Shown here piece after piece: positions 1 to 5,631 of a stretch of DNA of 5,631 nucleotides. The stretch spans positions 1-5,631 of the forward strand of contig WLIH01000211.1 in assembly GCA_009702305.1 (NCBI GenBank), read 5' to 3'. Below the pieces are notes generated by a model that was not told the origin of the DNA, did no database searches, and saw only the letters and a program-made list of their open reading frames with translations. A program made the position numbers and the translations under genes. The stretch's first letter is position 1, and every line of letters starts with the position of its first letter. This stretch comes from Actinomycetota bacterium. Its GTDB lineage: Bacteria; Actinomycetota; Actinomycetes; Propionibacteriales; Nocardioidaceae.

Positions 1-27
1 GGCGCAGACAGCGAGGACACGGCGCAT
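1..27 (-). CDS. Probable 5' end of the next gene, product unknown (partial)
   Basis: Downstream of hspR on the same strand, an ATG at 25-27 opens a frame of nine codons to the window edge, reading MRRVLAVCA. AGGAG (plus-strand CTCCT, 36-40) lies 8 nt before this ATG, an ideal Shine-Dalgarno spacing, and this is the main reason for calling a start here. Two arginines followed by small and hydrophobic residues would fit the beginning of a secretion signal or lipoprotein leader, but nine residues cannot establish that. The gene would start 112 bp after the hspR stop. It could be co-transcribed with the heat-shock operon or be separate. A chance ATG behind a chance SD is the alternative. Confidence 0.42.
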
Positions 28-139
28 GGGGGTGACTCCTGGGATCGAAGGGGGGACTTCGCAGGAACCTAGCCCTCCCCCGCCGACGGGGCGACCCCAG
101 GGAGTGGGAGACATGGCGAGCCGACTCAGCGCGGCCGAC
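28..139. other. Spacer downstream of hspR with small GC-rich hairpins
   Basis: No gene is seen here apart from the Shine-Dalgarno of the putative next gene. Three short hairpins can be drawn. CGAAG/CTTCG pairs across 46-61 with a 6-nt loop. CCCCG/CGGGG pairs across 78-91 with a 4-nt loop. GGGG/CCCC pairs across 88-98 with a 3-nt loop. The last two share bases 88-91 and exclude each other. None is followed by a T-run, so a classical intrinsic terminator is not supported; a weak actinobacterial U-less terminator remains possible. Confidence 0.3.
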
Positions 140-148
140 TCAGCGCGG
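121..148. repeat. 14-bp perfect tandem duplication spanning the hspR stop codon
   Basis: CCGACTCAGCGCGG occurs at 121-134 and again immediately at 135-148, a perfect two-copy direct repeat. Read on the minus strand, the upstream copy supplies the last two codons of hspR (Pro, Arg) and the TGA stop. The second copy lies just beyond the stop in the spacer. Because the stop falls inside the first copy, gain or loss of one unit leaves the HspR protein unchanged. Confidence 0.85.
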
Positions 149-576
149 GCGGCGCCAGACGACGACCGACTGGCCGGGATCCGGCGCCCGCAGGACGGGA
201 AGGCGGTTGGGGCTCGCGGGCGCGGCCGCCCGTCGCGCGGCCGTCGCCTGGGCGAGAGCCTCGCGGGTGGCTGCCAGCTCAGACTGCAGCTCGGCGTTGC
301 GAGCCGTCAGGGCGGCGACCCGGTGCTCCAGCTCGAGGATGCGGCGGACGCCCTCGATGCCGATGCCGGCCGAGGTCAGGTCGGAGATCACGCGGAGCAG
401 CTCGACGTCGCGATGGGAGTAGCGCCGACCGCCGCCACCGGTGCGACCCGGGGTGATCAGGCCCATCCGCTCGTAGGTGCGCAGCGTCTGGGGGTGCAGG
501 CCGCTCAGCTCGGCGGCCACCGAGATCACGAAGACCGCCGCATCCGGGCTCGGCGCCCCGAAGGCCTCCCGCCCGC

Positions 577-580
<4 letters not shown>
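140..580 (-). CDS. hspR: HspR, MerR-family heat-shock repressor
   Basis: HspR is a cytoplasmic DNA-binding repressor of dnaK-type heat-shock operons; characterised homologues bind the HAIR inverted repeat and need DnaK as co-repressor. The 146-residue product has an N-terminal MerR helix-turn-helix and wing at about residues 17-60, including LHPQTLRTYERMGLI and a glycine-rich wing ending RRYSHRDVELL. A helical, probably coiled-coil dimerisation stretch follows at about 80-118 (ELEHRVAALTARNAELQSEL). Next come a Pro/Ala-rich linker and a terminal VVVWRRPR tail like the VVWKPRR tail I recall for mycobacterial HspR. There are no cysteines, so a metal- or thiol-sensing MerR is unlikely. The GTG start overlaps the dnaJ stop as GTGA (577-580), which implies translational coupling; the SD is weak (GAGGCGG inside dnaJ). 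As last gene of the operon it is probably autoregulated through the HAIR upstream of dnaK. Confidence 0.95.
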
Positions 581-1755
<1,175 letters not shown>

Positions 1756-1762
1756 GTGAGTA

Positions 1763-1775
1763 CCTCCCTCCTCCT
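1763..1775 (-). promoter_or_regulatory. Strong double Shine-Dalgarno of dnaJ
   Basis: In the 31-bp grpE-dnaJ gap the minus strand carries AGGAGG (1770-1775) and GGAGG (1763-1767). The second lies 7 nt before the GTG start and fixes it. This is the best ribosome site inside the operon. It suggests that dnaJ translation starts independently, unlike grpE and hspR, which overlap their upstream genes. Confidence 0.75.
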
Positions 1776-1786
1776 AGCGATGCCGG

Positions 1787-2355
1787 TCAGCTGCCGGCCG
1801 GGTCGACCACGAGCACCTGGGCGGCGCGGACGACCCGGTCGCCGATGCGGTAGCCCGCCTTGGCGACGACCTTGCAGGTCGTGACCTCGACCTCCGGATC
1901 CTCCCCGATGTGGGAGAGGGCCTCGTGGAGGCTGGGGTCGAACGCGTCGCCCGGCGCGCCGAACCGGATCAGACCCAGCGTCGCCACCGTGCGCTCGAGC
2001 TGCTCGGCCACGGCCTTGAGACCGCTGTCGAGGCTCCCACCCGTCTGCTCGGCGGAGTCGCGCGCCCGGTCGATCGTGTCCAGGACCTCGGTGATCGGGG
2101 CGAGCGCCGCATAGGTCGCGTTCTCCCGGATCAGGTCGCGGTCGCGGTCGACGCGGCGCTTGTAGTTGACGAACTCCGCCTGCAGGCGCTGCAGATCCGC
2201 GGTGCGCTCGGCGATCTCCATCTGCGCGAGCGTCAGCTGGTCCTGCTCGGGCGTCGTCTCGACCTCCGTGTCGGGGACCATCTCCGCCGCCTCGTCGGGG
2301 AAGGAGTCCGGCGACGTGGCCGGCTCCTCCCCGTCCGGGACGACGGGTTCGTCGC

Positions 2356-2359
<4 letters not shown>
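1787..2359 (-). CDS. grpE: GrpE, nucleotide exchange factor of DnaK
   Basis: GrpE acts as a dimer that opens the DnaK nucleotide-binding domain to release ADP and so resets the chaperone cycle. The 190-residue product has an acidic, poorly conserved N-terminus (about 1-40). A long helix follows at about 41-80, including [18 protein letters not shown] at 58-75, then a helical bundle to about 128. The C-terminal beta domain starts near 130 with the family signature around FDPSLHEAL (140-148) and ends with [16 protein letters not shown]. The GTG start at 2357-2359 is set by a GTGA overlap with the dnaK stop and by GAGGA just upstream. The same frame stays open far upstream through dnaK, but that part is not GrpE. 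The overlap implies coupled synthesis of GrpE with DnaK. Length and domain order are normal. Confidence 0.96.
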
Positions 2360-4215
<1,856 letters not shown>

Positions 4216-4224
4216 GTGCGTGTT

Positions 4225-4230
4225 ACCTCC
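4225..4230 (-). promoter_or_regulatory. Shine-Dalgarno of dnaK
   Basis: GGAGGT on the minus strand (plus ACCTCC) lies 9 nt before the dnaK ATG at 4213-4215. It confirms the start giving [14 protein letters not shown], the usual N-terminus of the family. Confidence 0.8.
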
Positions 4231-4295
4231 GGTGAGTGGTGCTGGTGGGTCCTACGACTGAAAGTCCGTCGCGACCATCCTGCGTCGCTGCGATG

Positions 4296-4324
4296 AGTCT
4301 GGCAAATAACTTGAGTCTTGCCAA
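4296..4324 (-). promoter_or_regulatory. Predicted dnaK operon promoter (-35 TTGGCA, -10 CAGACT)
   Basis: On the minus strand TTGGCA (4319-4324; five of six bases of TTGACA) is followed after exactly 17 nt by CAGACT (4296-4301), close to the actinobacterial housekeeping -10 form TANNNT. Transcription would start near 4289, leaving a leader of about 74 nt. The -35 box is embedded in the HAIR element, so HspR binding would block RNA polymerase. A competing -10, TATGAT (4335-4340), lies upstream but has no good -35. The promoter is predicted from sequence only. Confidence 0.55.
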
Positions 4325-4330
4325 CTCAAC
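4310..4330. promoter_or_regulatory. HAIR element, predicted HspR operator
   Basis: On the plus strand CTTGAGT (4310-4316), a 7-nt spacer and ACTCAAC (4324-4330) form an inverted repeat that matches the known HspR operator consensus CTTGAGT-N7-ACTCAAG at 13 of 14 arm positions. The only deviation is the outermost base of one arm. It lies 94 bp before the dnaK ATG, overlaps the predicted -35 box, and sits upstream of an operon that encodes HspR itself. Direct repression and autoregulation follow by inference. Confidence 0.93.
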
Positions 4331-4336
4331 TTTCAT

Positions 4337-4358
4337 CATACGCCTCAACAGAGGTATG
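4337..4358. repeat. Imperfect inverted repeat beside the HAIR element
   Basis: On the plus strand, arms CATAC plus CCTC (4337-4346, with one or two extra bases) and GAGG plus TATG (4351-4358) flank a 4-nt centre, AACA. It lies 6 bp upstream (minus-strand sense) of the HAIR and 42 bp after the NUDIX stop. It could be a weak terminator of the NUDIX transcript, although no T-run follows, or a second protein-binding site. It includes GTTGAG on the minus strand, the core of a HAIR half-site, 19 bp from the same hexamer in the HAIR. Confidence 0.45.
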
Positions 4359-4400
4359 TGTTTGCCCATTCCCCCGCCGCTGGAGGAGGGGAGGGCCGCC

Positions 4401-4862
4401 TCAGCCGCGGAGCAGGCGCAGACCGATGTCGACGATCGAGACCCGGTCGATCCCGGGCAGCTCGTCGAGGGGCCACCAGCGGGCCTCGTCGGTCGACCCG
4501 CCGACCTCGTGGGCCAGCTCGCCGCCGACGACCGTGGCGGAGTAGACGACGCGCACGGCCTTGAGCGCGCGGTCGGAGCCGTTGAGCCGGCGCTCGGGCC
4601 CGAGCACGTAGGTGTCCACGCCCAGCAGGTCGCCGAGCACGACGTCGTAGCCGGTCTCCTCGCGCACCTCGCGCACGACCCCGTCCTCGACGCGCTCATG
4701 CAGCTCGACCCCACCACCGGGCAGGGTCCACTGACGCCGGGCGCCGTCCTTCCAGAGCGCGAGCAGGATCCGTTCGCGACCGTCGAGCTCGTCGAGGATC
4801 ACGGCGTACGACGCCAGGCGGGTGTCGTAGGCCGTGTAGTGCGGCATCGGGTCGTGGCTCAC
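4401..4862 (-). CDS. NUDIX hydrolase family protein
   Basis: NUDIX enzymes hydrolyse nucleoside diphosphates linked to another moiety, using a divalent metal. With the GTG start at 4860-4862 the product has 153 residues, normal for a single-domain member. The NUDIX box GX5EX7REUXEEXGU is complete at about 50-72: Gly50, Glu56, Arg64-Glu65, Glu68-Glu69 and Gly71, preceded by WTLPGG. An aromatic WWPLDELP follows near 129. The substrate cannot be told from this; MutT-like sanitising of damaged nucleotides and hydrolysis of nucleotide sugars or ADP-ribose are options. The start is uncertain: GTG at 4862 gives MSHDPMPHYTAYD, but no start has a clear SD; TTG at 4889 and ATG at 4847 are alternatives. 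The gene is tandem with dnaK, 185 bp upstream of it, and divergent from the reductase. No strong terminator separates it from dnaK. Confidence 0.88.
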   Translation of the reverse strand: MSHDPMPHYTAYDTRLASYAVILDELDGRERILLALWKDGARRQWTLPGGGVELHERVEDGVVREVREETGYDVVLGDLLGVDTYVLGPERRLNGSDRALKAVRVVYSATVVGGELAHEVGGSTDEARWWPLDELPGIDRVSIVDIGLRLLRG

Positions 4863-4939
4863 GTGAGCATTCTCGCAAGTCGCCCACAAACGTGGCCGCC
4901 GGCGGAATAGTCGCCGCCCGATCGGGCACTGAACCTGTC
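4863..4939. promoter_or_regulatory. Divergent intergenic region between NUDIX and aldo/keto reductase genes
   Basis: These 77 bp must hold the start signals of both divergent genes. A perfect 12-bp palindrome, GCCCGATCGGGC, sits at 4916-4927, ending 12 nt before the reductase ATG. A second, GCTCACGTGAGC, straddles the NUDIX start at 4857-4868. A weak NUDIX promoter can be drawn on the minus strand: TTCAGT (4928-4933), 18 nt, TATTCC (4904-4909), which would put the first palindrome in its spacer. I see no convincing promoter or SD for the reductase. Confidence 0.3.
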
Positions 4940-5631
4940 ATGAGCGTCCCGACGATCACCCTCAACAACCAGACCGCGATCCCCCAGCTCGGCTTCGGCG
5001 TCTACCAGGTGCCGCCCGCGCAGGCCGCCGACACCGTGAGCACCGCGCTCGAGGTCGGCTACCGCCACATCGATACCGCCCAGATGTACGAGAACGAGCA
5101 GGAGGTCGGCGTCGCCCTGGCCGCCTCCGGCCTGCCCCGCGACGAGCTGTGGATCACCAGCAAGCTCAACAACGGCTACCACCGTCCCGACGACGCGCGT
5201 CGCGCCTTCGACGAGTCGCTGGCCAAGCTCGGCCTCGACCGGATCGACCTCTTCCTCATCCACTGGCCGCTCCCGACCTTGTACGACGGCGACTACGTGT
5301 CGACCTGGCGCACGCTCGGCGAGTTCGTCGCCGACGGCCGCGCGCGGGCGATCGGCGTCTCGAACTTCCAGCCCGCGCACCTCGACCGGATCGTCGCCGA
5401 GACCGGCGTGCTGCCCGCGGTCAACCAGATCGAGGTGCACCCCTACTTCACCAACGAGGCGGCCCGGGCGGCCTCCATCCGGCACGGCGTCGAGGTCGAG
5501 GCGTGGTCGCCGATCGCCCAGGGCGCCGTCCTGGACGACGAGGTGATCTCGGAGATCGCCGCCCGGCACGGCAAGACGACCTCGCAGGTGACGCTGCGCT
5601 GGCACATCGAGCGCGGCGACATCGTCTTCCC
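4940..5631 (+). CDS. Aldo/keto reductase (2,5-diketo-D-gluconate reductase-like), 3' end cut
   Basis: This is an NADPH-dependent cytoplasmic reductase of aldehydes and ketones with a TIM-barrel fold. The frame from ATG 4940 runs 230 codons to the window edge without a stop; family members have about 270-280 residues, so roughly 45 are missing. Visible features are the barrel start IPQLGFGVYQ; GYRHIDTAQMYENE with catalytic Asp45 and Tyr50; ITSKL with Lys75; LFLIHWP with His108; AIGVSNF; NQIEVHPYF; and WSPIAQG. All four catalytic residues are present. The C-terminal cofactor-binding segment that normally follows IVFP lies beyond the window. The order and short loops fit the AKR5-type prokaryotic reductases often annotated as 2,5-diketogluconate reductase, but the true substrate may be methylglyoxal or other carbonyls. 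No clear SD precedes the start, which is chosen from the family N-terminus. Confidence 0.93.
   Translation, partial: MSVPTITLNNQTAIPQLGFGVYQVPPAQAADTVSTALEVGYRHIDTAQMYENEQEVGVALAASGLPRDELWITSKLNNGYHRPDDARRAFDESLAKLGLDRIDLFLIHWPLPTLYDGDYVSTWRTLGEFVADGRARAIGVSNFQPAHLDRIVAETGVLPAVNQIEVHPYFTNEAARAASIRHGVEVEAWSPIAQGAVLDDEVISEIAARHGKTTSQVTLRWHIERGDIVF

Noticed and set aside
4216..4290. RNA thermometer (ROSE or fourU) in the dnaK leader
   Set aside because: I find no UUUU or ROSE-like stretch pairing with the GGAGGT ribosome site. The visible stems lie further upstream.
4216..4400. CIRCE element (HrcA operator) upstream of dnaK
   Set aside because: No TTAGCACTC-N9-GAGTGCTAA pattern is present. The inverted repeat here is of the HAIR type, consistent with hspR in the operon.
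4859..5605. A 248-codon minus-strand frame across the right end
   Set aside because: It is antisense to the aldo/keto reductase, whose catalytic residues and family motifs are all in the plus-strand frame.

Overview
The window looks like chromosomal DNA of a high-GC actinobacterium. The evidence is strong GC bias at third codon positions, the gene order dnaK-grpE-dnaJ-hspR, a DnaK lacking the N-terminal insertion of proteobacterial DnaK, and a HAIR operator (the HspR-binding inverted repeat) upstream of dnaK. The protein sequences feel closest to Nocardioides and other Propionibacteriales, but that placement is an impression without a database search.

Minus strand, read right to left. A NUDIX hydrolase gene (4401-4862) is followed by a 185-bp AT-richer control region (4216-4400). 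This region holds the HAIR element and a well-spaced promoter whose -35 box lies inside the HAIR. The four-gene heat-shock operon follows: dnaK (2356-4215), grpE (1787-2359), dnaJ (577-1755) and hspR (140-580). dnaK/grpE and dnaJ/hspR each overlap by the same four bases (GTGA), and dnaJ has a strong Shine-Dalgarno sequence of its own. After hspR come 112 bp with small GC-rich hairpins. Then what looks like the first nine codons of another gene (1-27) run off the left edge.

Plus strand. Only the right end carries a plus-strand gene: an aldo/keto reductase starting at 4940 and cut by the window end, divergent from the NUDIX gene across 77 bp.

How it works: DnaK (Hsp70), its J-domain partner DnaJ and its nucleotide exchange factor GrpE form one refolding machine. 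HspR, the last gene, is the MerR-family repressor expected to bind the HAIR, with DnaK as co-repressor in characterised actinobacteria. The operon would thus be a closed feedback loop in which free DnaK shuts off its own synthesis. The NUDIX and reductase genes have no evident link to this circuit.

I found no mobile element, CRISPR array, RNA gene or novel multi-gene system. The points worth a second look are regulatory and structural: the operator-promoter overlay, an extra half-site and inverted repeat beside it, a 14-bp tandem duplication across the hspR stop codon, and the probable next gene at the left edge.
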